This document shows positions 56,161 through 64,000 of a DNA stretch of 64,000 nt, one piece after another. The first letter of the stretch is position 1. The number at the start of each line of letters is the position of its first letter. A program made the position numbers and the translations under genes. The notes under the pieces are model-generated. The model saw nothing but the letters and a program-made list of their open reading frames with translations. It had not been told where the DNA came from and ran no database searches. Source of the stretch: Natronohydrobacter sp. (GTDB taxonomy: Bacteria > Pseudomonadota > Alphaproteobacteria > Rhodobacterales > Rhodobacteraceae); contig JAUVXF010000003.1 in NCBI GenBank assembly GCA_030603695.1, positions 124,001-188,000 on the forward strand, given 5' to 3'.

Positions 56161-57702
56161 TCAGTTCTGTGCCAGTTGGGATGCGGCCTCTTGGGCCTGC
56201 AATGCCAGATTATGTCCCTCCACCATCGCCGTGACAGAGGGGCCTATGATATCGGTGACAAGCGCGGGATAAACGCCAAGGATCAGCGTCATTGCCGCCA
56301 GTGGCGCGATCAGCAGCTTTTCGCGCCGATCCATATCCTTGATGCCTTTGAGCGCTTCCTTGATCAATTCGCCCATGACCACCCGGCGGAACAGCCACAG
56401 CGCATAGCCCGCAGACAAGATCACACCTGTGGCCGCAAAGAACGCCACCCAGGTATTCACCTGAAACACCGCCATGAAGGTCAGGAATTCGCCCACAAAG
56501 CCCGATGTGCCCGGCAGGCCCACATTGGCCATCGTGAACAGCAAGAACACAGCCGCATATACCGGCATGCGGTTGATCAAGCCGCCATAGGCCGCAATCT
56601 CGCGCGTGTGCATGCGGTCATAGATCACACCCACCGCCAGAAACAACGCGCCAGAGATAAAGCCATGGCTGATCATCTGAAAAATCGCGCCATCAATCCC
56701 TTGCTGGTTGGCCGCAAAAATCCCCATTGTCACAAAACCCATATGCGCGACAGAGGAATAGGCGATCAGCTTTTTCATGTCTTCCTGCATCAGCGCCACC
56801 AGCGAGGTATAGACAATCGCAATCGCAGACAGCCACAGCACCAAGGGCGCAAAGATATCAGACGCTATCGGGAACATGGGCAGGGAAAACCGCAAGAACC
56901 CATAGCCCCCCATCTTCAGCAGCACCGCCGCCAGAATGACAGACCCGGCGGTAGGCGCCTGCACATGCGCATCGGGCAACCATGTATGCACAGGCCACAT
57001 TGGCATTTTCACCGCGAAAGAGGCGAAGAAAGCAAGCCAAAGCAGCGTTTGCATACCCCCGATAATCTGCCATCCTGCAAGGCTGACAGTTTCAGTGCTG
57101 AACTGGTGCTGCAACAATGTCGGTATATCGGTTGTGCCCGCATCCACATACATCGCGATCATGGCCACCAGCATCAGCACAGAGCCAAGGAAGGTGTAAA
57201 GGAAGAACTTGAACGCCGCATAAATGCGATCCTTGCCGCCCCAGATGCCAATAATCAGGAACATCGGGATCAGCCCTGCTTCAAAGAACAGGTAGAACAG
57301 CACCAGATCCAGCGCCGTGAAAACACCGATCATCAGTGTTTCCAGCAGCAGGAAGGCAATCATGTAATCCTTCACCCGGTGCGTCACATTCCAGCATGCG
57401 CCAATGGTGATGGGCATAAGGAAGGTTGTGAGCATCACAAACAGGATCGAGATGCCATCCACCCCCATCTTGTAGGTGAAGCCCATGATCCAGTCGTGTT
57501 CTTCCACGAACTGAAACCCGGTATCTTGCGGATCAAACCCCACCAGCAGGATCAGAGAGGCCGCGAATGTGGCCAGCGTGGCCACCAGTGCCACCCATTT
57601 GGCATTATTCTGCGCCGCTTCATCATCCCCGCGCAGGAAGATAGCCAAAATTGCCGCCGCAATGGCCGGAGTGAACGTGATGATGGACAGAAGGTTCAGC
57701 AT
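56161..57702 (-). CDS. nuoM: NADH-quinone oxidoreductase subunit M
   Basis: Antiporter-like proton-pumping subunit of complex I, 513 residues and about 14 membrane helices. Conserved blocks are [20 protein letters not shown] (pump glutamate), [20 protein letters not shown] and [14 protein letters not shown]. The start codon shares a base with the nuoL stop (TAATG). Confidence 0.97.
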   Translation of the reverse strand: MLNLLSIITFTPAIAAAILAIFLRGDDEAAQNNAKWVALVATLATFAASLILLVGFDPQDTGFQFVEEHDWIMGFTYKMGVDGISILFVMLTTFLMPITIGACWNVTHRVKDYMIAFLLLETLMIGVFTALDLVLFYLFFEAGLIPMFLIIGIWGGKDRIYAAFKFFLYTFLGSVLMLVAMIAMYVDAGTTDIPTLLQHQFSTETVSLAGWQIIGGMQTLLWLAFFASFAVKMPMWPVHTWLPDAHVQAPTAGSVILAAVLLKMGGYGFLRFSLPMFPIASDIFAPLVLWLSAIAIVYTSLVALMQEDMKKLIAYSSVAHMGFVTMGIFAANQQGIDGAIFQMISHGFISGALFLAVGVIYDRMHTREIAAYGGLINRMPVYAAVFLLFTMANVGLPGTSGFVGEFLTFMAVFQVNTWVAFFAATGVILSAGYALWLFRRVVMGELIKEALKGIKDMDRREKLLIAPLAAMTLILGVYPALVTDIIGPSVTAMVEGHNLALQAQEAASQLAQN

Positions 57703-59666
57703 TATTTTGCCCCCCCGGCCAGCGTGACAAAGGTAACAATCACGACAATCCCCAGAACCATTGCAAACGCATAGTGAAAGACAAAGCCCGATTGCGCGCG
57801 GCCCGCCAATTTTGTGATGAAGGGAATGATCCCCATGGCCAGCCCGTTTATGCCGCCATCAATCACCGCCCCATCGCCCTTTTTCCACAAGAAGCGGCCC
57901 ATGAATTTGGACGAGCGTACAAAAAGCACCTCATAAATCTCGTCAAAATACCATTTGTTCAGCAGGAACTGATAGGCGCCGGGGAAAGTATCTGCCAAGC
58001 GCTTGGGCAGCGAGGTATTGCGGATATAGAACAGCCACGCCAGCCCAAGCCCCAGCAGCATGGCAATAAAGGGCGACACCTTGACCCATTTCGGCACATA
58101 ATGCGCCTCTGAAACAAGGTTGTTATCCTCGGCAATGAAGATCGCCGCGCCAAAGTAATCGCGCACCTGCCCTGTAGAGCCGAAGAAAGGCCCGTAAAAC
58201 ACCATCCCCGCCAGAACCGAACCCACGGCCAGCACCACCAGCGGCACAAGCATTACCATCGGGCTTTCATGCGCGTGATCATGCGTATGATGATCCCCGC
58301 GCGGGCTGCCCCAGAATGTCAGGAACATCAGCCGCCAGCTGTAGAAACTGGTCATGAAGGCCGCGATCACCAAAATCCAGAACGCATAGCCCGTGCCAGA
58401 GGCAAAGACCGATTCAATGATCGCATCTTTGGAAACAAAGCCCGCAAAGCCAAACATCGTCAGCGGAATACCCACGCCTGTAATCGCCAGAGTGCCGATC
58501 AGCATGGCCCAGAACGTGTAAGGCAGTTTATCTTTCAAACCACCATAATTCCGCATGTCCTGTTCATGATGCATGCCATGAATGACAGACCCCGCGCCCA
58601 AAAACAGCATGGCCTTGAAAAACGCATGTGTCAGCAAGTGGAACATGGCGACCGAATAAACCCCCACACCAATCGCCACGAACATGAAGCCCAGCTGCGA
58701 ACAGGTGGAATACGCAATCACGCGCTTGATATCGTTTTGCACCAGACCAACAGTTGCGGCGAAAAACGCGGTCAGCGCCCCGATAAGCACCACGAACGCC
58801 AGCACATCGGGCGTGTATTCCATCAGCGGCGACATGCGCGCCAGCAGAAATACACCTGCCGTGACCATGGTGGCGGCGTGAATAAGGGCCGAAACAGGGG
58901 TCGGGCCTTCCATCGCATCCGGCAACCATGTGTGCAGCAACAGTTGCGCCGATTTCCCCATTGCGCCCACAAACAGCAAAAAGGCTATCAGATTGGCGGC
59001 GTTCCACTCTGTCCACAAAAAGCTGACAGTGGTTTCGGCCAGCAGCGGTGCGGCCGCAAAGATATCATCATACTGGACGGAATCGACCAGAAAGAACAGC
59101 GCCATCAAGGCCAGGATAAGCCCCATATCGCCCACACGGTTGACGATGAACGCTTTCATCGCGGCAGCGCCCGCGCTTTGCTTGCGGAAATAAAACCCGA
59201 TCAGCAGGTAAGAGGCCAGACCAACGCCTTCCCAGCCGAAGAACAGCTGCACCATGTTATCAGCCGTCACCAGCATCAGCATGGCGAAAGTAAAGAGCGA
59301 CAGATACGCAAAAAACCGTGGCCGATAGCTTTCATTTTCGGCGAAATTGTCATCATGCGCCATATAGCCAAAGCTATACAGATGCACGAGCGCCGAAACC
59401 GTGGTGATCACGATCAGCATCACTGCTGTCAGCCTGTCCAGCCGGATTGCCCAATCCGCCACAAGCGAGCCGCTATCGATCCAGCGCATCAGCGTGATTT
59501 GCTGCACAGAGCCGTCATGAGTCAGGAATATCACCCAAGACAGAAAGGCCGACAGGAACAGCAGGCCCGTTGCAACAATCTGCGCCGGACGCTCGCCAAT
59601 CACGCGCCAGAACAACCCTGCGATGATCGCGCCCAGCAAGGGCGCCAGAAGAACTGTAACCGCCAT
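57702..59666 (-). CDS. nuoL: NADH-quinone oxidoreductase subunit L
   Basis: Distal proton-pumping subunit of complex I with the long lateral helix. The 654-residue protein shows [48 protein letters not shown] and a C-terminal amphipathic region before the last spans. Length is somewhat below the 700 residues of some relatives. Between nuoK (four bases) and nuoM (one-base overlap). Confidence 0.97.
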   Translation of the reverse strand: MAVTVLLAPLLGAIIAGLFWRVIGERPAQIVATGLLFLSAFLSWVIFLTHDGSVQQITLMRWIDSGSLVADWAIRLDRLTAVMLIVITTVSALVHLYSFGYMAHDDNFAENESYRPRFFAYLSLFTFAMLMLVTADNMVQLFFGWEGVGLASYLLIGFYFRKQSAGAAAMKAFIVNRVGDMGLILALMALFFLVDSVQYDDIFAAAPLLAETTVSFLWTEWNAANLIAFLLFVGAMGKSAQLLLHTWLPDAMEGPTPVSALIHAATMVTAGVFLLARMSPLMEYTPDVLAFVVLIGALTAFFAATVGLVQNDIKRVIAYSTCSQLGFMFVAIGVGVYSVAMFHLLTHAFFKAMLFLGAGSVIHGMHHEQDMRNYGGLKDKLPYTFWAMLIGTLAITGVGIPLTMFGFAGFVSKDAIIESVFASGTGYAFWILVIAAFMTSFYSWRLMFLTFWGSPRGDHHTHDHAHESPMVMLVPLVVLAVGSVLAGMVFYGPFFGSTGQVRDYFGAAIFIAEDNNLVSEAHYVPKWVKVSPFIAMLLGLGLAWLFYIRNTSLPKRLADTFPGAYQFLLNKWYFDEIYEVLFVRSSKFMGRFLWKKGDGAVIDGGINGLAMGIIPFITKLAGRAQSGFVFHYAFAMVLGIVVIVTFVTLAGGAK

Positions 59667-59670
59667 CTGA

Positions 59671-59976
59671 TCAGCCTTTCATCACATTGACGTCTTCAAC
59701 GTCGATCGTGCCCCGGTTGCGGAAGAAACAGACCAGAATGGCCAGACCAATCGCCGCCTCTGCCGCCGCAACTGTCAGCACAAACATGGTAAATACCTGC
59801 CCGACCAGATCGTTCAGGAAGGAAGAAAAGGCCACCAGATTGATATTCACCGCCAAAAGCATCAGCTCGATCGACATCAGGATGACGATGATATTCTTTC
59901 GGTTCAGGAATATCCCGAATATGCCGATCACAAACAGCGCCGCTGCCACTGTCAGGTAATGTTCAAGTCCAACCAT
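59671..59976 (-). CDS. nuoK: NADH-quinone oxidoreductase subunit K
   Basis: A 101-residue three-helix membrane subunit in the proton path of complex I. The conserved glutamates are in [21 protein letters not shown] and [20 protein letters not shown]. Starts at ATG 59976. There is a 71-base gap to nuoJ that holds no obvious signal. Confidence 0.96.
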   Translation of the reverse strand: MVGLEHYLTVAAALFVIGIFGIFLNRKNIIVILMSIELMLLAVNINLVAFSSFLNDLVGQVFTMFVLTVAAAEAAIGLAILVCFFRNRGTIDVEDVNVMKG

Positions 59977-60047
59977 CCGGTTCCCTCGTTCCGTTTGTAT
60001 CGGGGCGCATTTCGGCCCGCGTTATTCTGGCGTGCAACAACAGGGCC

Positions 60048-60665
60048 TTAGCCCAGCCCCTGCCCCGGCTTTATATCTTTCAGTTCCATCGCCTTTGCAG
60101 GGTCACGGTGCATCTGTGCCACGACATTCTGGCGCTTGATATCCTTGCGGTGACGCAGTGTCAGAACAATCGCGCCAATCATTGCCACCAGCAAAATCAG
60201 CCCGGCTGTCTGGAACAGCAGGAAATACTGGTCATAAATGATCATCCCCAAGGCCTTGGTATTATGCATCTCTGCCAGATCCGGCGTGGGGGCCTGACGC
60301 AAGGACAAGGCACCCTCCGCCTCTTGCCAAGAGCCGAAGAGAAGCGCCATCTGCATCAGAAGGACAATGCCCACAAGGCTGGCAATCGGGAAATGGCGGG
60401 CCATTTCCCCTTTCAGTGCGGCGAAATCCACATCCAGCATCATCACCACGAACAGGAACAGCACCGCCACTGCGCCCACATAGACGATGATCAGCAGCAT
60501 GGCCAGGAATTCCGCCCCCAGCAGCACGAACAGCCCCGCCGCAGAGAGGAATGTCAGGATCAGCCACAGAACCGAGTGCACCGGGTTGCGCGCAATGGTC
60601 ACAAGAAACCCTGCGCCCAATAGCGTCACCGCGAATGCGTAGAATGTTATATCGGCAATACCCAT
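60048..60665 (-). CDS. nuoJ: NADH-quinone oxidoreductase subunit J
   Basis: A 205-residue membrane subunit of complex I with five helices. The pi-bulge helix region [23 protein letters not shown] is diagnostic. The C-terminal tail is polar ([18 protein letters not shown]). Between nuoI (79 bases upstream) and nuoK. Confidence 0.96.
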   Translation of the reverse strand: MGIADITFYAFAVTLLGAGFLVTIARNPVHSVLWLILTFLSAAGLFVLLGAEFLAMLLIIVYVGAVAVLFLFVVMMLDVDFAALKGEMARHFPIASLVGIVLLMQMALLFGSWQEAEGALSLRQAPTPDLAEMHNTKALGMIIYDQYFLLFQTAGLILLVAMIGAIVLTLRHRKDIKRQNVVAQMHRDPAKAMELKDIKPGQGLG

Positions 60666-60744
60666 GTCCCTCGGGTTCCTTTATAATCTTTGGGCGGCTT
60701 TCGGGCCGCAATATCGTGTCCGCACGGCCCCCGTGCGACACGCC

Positions 60745-61239
<495 letters not shown>

Positions 61240-62277
61240 TCACCCTCCAATCGCCCAGCGTGCCCAAAAGCCGCCCATCACTTCAAACTTTGCAAGGAAT
61301 GCAATCAACACCACCCAAGCCAGCGAAAACGGCAAGAATACTTTCCAGCCAATACGCATCAGCTGGTCATAGCGGTAGCGCGGCACAATCGCTTTCACCA
61401 TGGCGAAGAGGAAGAAGAAGAACGCCATTTTCAGGAACATCCAGTGAAAGCCGTCAGGCAGCCCCGGAATGGGCGAGAGCCAGCCGCCGAAGAACAAAAG
61501 CGACATCAACGCGCACATCAGGAAAATGGCGATATATTCCCCCGCCATAAACAGCAGATAGGGCGTAGAGCCATATTCCACCATAAAGCCCGCCACCAAT
61601 TCGGATTCCGCTTCGGGCAAATCAAACGGCGGGCGGTTTGTCTCAGCCAGTGCCGAGACAAAGAATAGCACCACCATGGGCAAGTGTGGCAACCAATACC
61701 ACCCCAGCGCGCCCCAGCCCGTATCCTGCGCCGCAACAATCGCGCCAAAATTCATGCTGCCGGTAGAGATGATCACACCAATGATGATCAGGCCCAAAGA
61801 CACTTCGTAAGAAATCATTTGCGCGGCAGAGCGCAGCGAGCCAAGGAACGCATATTTCGAGTTCGAGGCCCAGCCCCCCATGATAACGCCGTAAACCTCG
61901 AGAGAGGCAATCGCCATCACAAACAGGATCGCGACATTGATATCGGCCAGCACCCAGCCATCATTGAACGGGATCACCGCCCAGGCCAGCATGGCCAGAA
62001 CGAAGCTCAACAGCGGTGCAAGGAAATAGACAGGCCTGTCTACACCCGCCGGGATAACCACCTCTTTGACCACAAATTTGATCGCATCAGCGAAGGTTTG
62101 CAGCAAGCCCCAAGGGCCTACCACATTCGGCCCGCGCCGCATCTGGACAGCTGCCCAAACCTTCCGGTCGGCATAGACCAGAAAAATCAGGCTGATCATC
62201 ACGAAGCCCACCACCAAAAGCGATTGCGCCGCAATCAGCACGGTGATCCCCAATCCGGTTTGCAGAAACTCTGTCAT
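61240..62277 (-). CDS. nuoH: NADH-quinone oxidoreductase subunit H
   Basis: Membrane subunit that forms the quinone chamber with NuoB/D. The 345-residue protein has eight helices, the conserved cytoplasmic loop [21 protein letters not shown] and [19 protein letters not shown]. It follows the lipoprotein gene by 15 bases. Confidence 0.97.
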   Translation of the reverse strand: MTEFLQTGLGITVLIAAQSLLVVGFVMISLIFLVYADRKVWAAVQMRRGPNVVGPWGLLQTFADAIKFVVKEVVIPAGVDRPVYFLAPLLSFVLAMLAWAVIPFNDGWVLADINVAILFVMAIASLEVYGVIMGGWASNSKYAFLGSLRSAAQMISYEVSLGLIIIGVIISTGSMNFGAIVAAQDTGWGALGWYWLPHLPMVVLFFVSALAETNRPPFDLPEAESELVAGFMVEYGSTPYLLFMAGEYIAIFLMCALMSLLFFGGWLSPIPGLPDGFHWMFLKMAFFFFLFAMVKAIVPRYRYDQLMRIGWKVFLPFSLAWVVLIAFLAKFEVMGGFWARWAIGG

Positions 62278-62292
62278 TCGTCCCTCAATTCC

Positions 62293-62706
62293 TCATACCG
62301 TGGGGATGCCTTGTTCCCGACAATCATCCACGATCACTTCGGCGTCCATGTTGCGCAGTCCCAAGGGCAAATCTGCCGAGATGACGAAACCGCCATCCGC
62401 TTCCAAAACAGTGCCCCGGCGCGTGACATTTGTGCGCACATGCTGCGCGAAACTGTAGCCGCGGATTAGCGCATATTGCGCCGCCGCACAACGCGCATAG
62501 GCCACCACATCTGCCCGGCTGCGCGCCCCGTCCATCCGCACCAGAAAGCTGACAGTGTTTGCATCCAGAAGCCGCGTTTCAACCCCCAGATACTGTGCCC
62601 CGCTTGGTGGTGTGACTGGCGCGCGCGCGGCCTGCCCTTCGCCACAGGCCATCAGGCCGCCACAGGCGACCCCGACCAGTACTAGGCTGGACACAGTGCG
62701 CGCCAT
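62293..62706 (-). CDS. Lipoprotein encoded inside the nuo operon
   Basis: A 137-residue predicted lipoprotein, VLVGVACGGLMACGEGQ with the modified cysteine near residue 21. The mature part has alternating polar and beta-like segments (LLDANTVSFLVRMDGARSRAD) and two further cysteines (ARCAAAQ, VDDCREQG) that could form a disulfide. No match to a complex I subunit. It lies six bases after nuoG and 15 before nuoH. Extra small genes in nuo operons are known in Rhodobacter, but I cannot identify this one. Location would be periplasmic, the opposite side from the NADH arm. Confidence 0.75.
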   Translation of the reverse strand: MARTVSSLVLVGVACGGLMACGEGQAARAPVTPPSGAQYLGVETRLLDANTVSFLVRMDGARSRADVVAYARCAAAQYALIRGYSFAQHVRTNVTRRGTVLEADGGFVISADLPLGLRNMDAEVIVDDCREQGIPTV

Positions 62707-62712
62707 ACCCGT

Positions 62713-64000
62713 TTACTCCGCCGCCAGCGGCGCGGCGTTGCGCGCCTTCGCCATTCTGGAAAGTTCGGCCATCAGGCTTGATGCCCGCGCGATGGGATTG
62801 GTCAGGTAGAAATCTGCAATCGCATTGCGGAAATCGGCCTTGCCAAGCGGGGCTTGCTCCAGCGGTTGCCAAGCGTTTTCCGCCACAACATCAATCTCGC
62901 CTAAATGCGGCACGGCCACCATAAGATGCGTGCGCAGCGCGGTGATTGTATCGAAAGGCAGGGTTGCGCCCAATTCGGCAGACAGGGCGCGCAGGATGGC
63001 CCAGTTTTCCTTGGCCTCTCCGGGGGCAAAGCCTGCGCGCAGGGCAAGCTGCGGGCGGCCTTCGGTATTCACAAAAAGCCCCGGCTCCTCGGTATAGGCG
63101 CTGCCCGGCAAGATGATATCCGCCCGGTGTGCGCCCCTGTCGCCATGGCTGCCTTGATAGATCACAACAGCGCCCGGCGCGATGTCTATCTCATCTGCGC
63201 CAAGGTTATAGATCACCTCGGCCCCTTCAACCGCAGCCTTGATCCCGCCCTCTGTGGTGCAGCCGATATCCATGGCCCCAACGCGAGCGGCGGCTGTGTG
63301 CAGCACCAAAAGCCGCGCGCCGGTTGCATCGCATAGCGCCATTGCCGCAGCCAGAACCGCCGCGCCATCTGCCTCGCGCAATGCGCCTTGGCCAATGATG
63401 ACAACGCCCTCTGCATCGCTGGCCTTGGCCGAAGTCACCAGCGCCGCAAGCGCTGCCCGATCTGTGCCCAGATGAGTGTAATCATATGTCAGATCAACGG
63501 CTTCACCCACCAGCGCCACATCTGCGCCCTGCATCCACGCCTTGCGGATGCGTGCATTCAGAACAGGCGCTTCGTGGCGCGGATTTGTGCCAATCAGCCA
63601 GATGCGCTTGGCATGGTCGATATCTTCAATCGCCGCCGTGCCCACATAGCCAGAGCGGTTCCCCGCAGGCAGATGCGCGCCATCAAGGCGGCATTCAACT
63701 TGCCCGCCCTGCCCCTCTATCAGCAATTTCAGCGCATAAGCCGCCTCGGCAGAGGCAAGATCGCCCACCAGCCCGGCCAGCCTTTTGCCCTTCATCGCGG
63801 CCGCTGCGGCAGATAGCGCCTCTGGCCATGTGGCAGGGCGCAGCTTGCCATTTTCGCGGATATAGGGGCGGTCAAGGCGCTGGCGCTTCAGCCCGTCCCA
63901 GATATAGCGGGATTTATCTGAAAGCCATTCTTCATTCACCCCGTCATGGTTGCGCGGCAAAATCCGCATCACTTCGCGGCCTTTGGTATCTACCCGAATG
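62713..64000 (-). CDS. nuoG: NADH-quinone oxidoreductase subunit G, C-terminal part
   Basis: The frame is open from the window edge and reads [16 protein letters not shown], so the N-terminal part with the [2Fe-2S] and [4Fe-4S] ligands lies outside. About 428 residues remain of a protein of about 670-690. Visible are the molybdopterin-oxidoreductase-like domain ([37 protein letters not shown]) and the [21 protein letters not shown] segment. It stands before the lipoprotein and nuoH in the operon. Confidence 0.95.
   Translation of the reverse strand, partial: IRVDTKGREVMRILPRNHDGVNEEWLSDKSRYIWDGLKRQRLDRPYIRENGKLRPATWPEALSAAAAAMKGKRLAGLVGDLASAEAAYALKLLIEGQGGQVECRLDGAHLPAGNRSGYVGTAAIEDIDHAKRIWLIGTNPRHEAPVLNARIRKAWMQGADVALVGEAVDLTYDYTHLGTDRAALAALVTSAKASDAEGVVIIGQGALREADGAAVLAAAMALCDATGARLLVLHTAAARVGAMDIGCTTEGGIKAAVEGAEVIYNLGADEIDIAPGAVVIYQGSHGDRGAHRADIILPGSAYTEEPGLFVNTEGRPQLALRAGFAPGEAKENWAILRALSAELGATLPFDTITALRTHLMVAVPHLGEIDVVAENAWQPLEQAPLGKADFRNAIADFYLTNPIARASSLMAELSRMAKARNAAPLAAE

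Noticed and set aside
56107..57774. 555-codon plus-strand frame opposite nuoM
   Set aside because: Long only because GC-rich antisense frames lack stops; histidine/glutamine-rich product, while nuoM is certain.
58269..59690. 473-codon plus-strand frame opposite nuoL
   Set aside because: Same antisense artefact as at nuoM; no domain recognised.
60001..60030. GTTCCCTCGTTC between nuoK and nuoJ as a LexA box
   Set aside because: The spacer is four bases and not seven, inside an operon.

Overview
The window is chromosomal DNA from an alphaproteobacterium of the Rhodobacteraceae (Rhodobacter/Roseobacter relatives), from a photosynthetic or recently photosynthetic lineage. The grounds are moderately high GC, a CtrA response regulator next to a SciP-type DUF1153 gene, a BciA 8-vinyl-reductase of bacteriochlorophyll synthesis with a PpsR/CrtJ-type site in its promoter, a DksA with a reduced zinc site, a TAXI-TRAP transporter with a fused permease, and the nuoG-N / birA / coaX / RNase J gene order seen in Rhodobacter and Paracoccus. 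I see no rRNA, tRNA, CRISPR array, insertion sequence or prophage. Genes are densely packed, often with ATGA overlaps.

Layout. 1-4.6 kb: 3' part of phosphoglucomutase, a NifU-like scaffold gene, hisI, gluQ, trmFO and an unannotated 32-residue membrane peptide behind a LexA-type box. 4.6-8.8 kb: recG and ligA. 8.9-10.1 kb: ctrA and sciP with CtrA-like sites. 10.1-13.2 kb: mnmA, pdxA, rsmA. 13.2-16.4 kb: an exported orphan protein, a candidate anaerobically controlled small RNA, pyrC and pyrE. 16.4-20.1 kb: trpB, a membrane retropepsin-like protease, a flavin monooxygenase and dksA. 20.3-24.3 kb: a five-gene MoxR-AAA / GNAT / lipoprotein / small membrane protein / VWA operon. 24.4-28.7 kb: a DUF4168 exported protein, two cyclophilins, pgk, ftsB and small genes. 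28.7-31.6 kb: copA-cueR copper efflux. 31.7-37.6 kb: photolyase (second LexA-type box), RNase R, GNAT, dapE. 37.7-40.4 kb: lpxD, a flavin reductase and bciA. 40.6-44.3 kb: TAXI-TRAP transporter. 44.6-46.7 kb: scpAB and ribE. 46.9-51.4 kb: KpsS, KpsD/Wza-like and KpsC capsule genes. 51.5-64 kb: rnj, coaX, birA and the complex I genes nuoN to nuoG, the last cut by the window edge.

Most of the content is housekeeping. The novelty is in regulation and small genes: an SOS-box-linked 32-residue membrane peptide between recG and trmFO, a roughly 98-nt three-hairpin RNA behind an FNR-type box, a PpsR-type site at bciA, CtrA-like sites at both ctrA and sciP, possible alternative leader hairpins before two envelope genes, and the MoxR/VWA operon with an embedded lipoprotein and a 54-residue membrane protein. 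Start codons were chosen by Shine-Dalgarno position, family N-termini and overlap with neighbours. All functional calls rest on recognised motifs and gene context; no database search was run.
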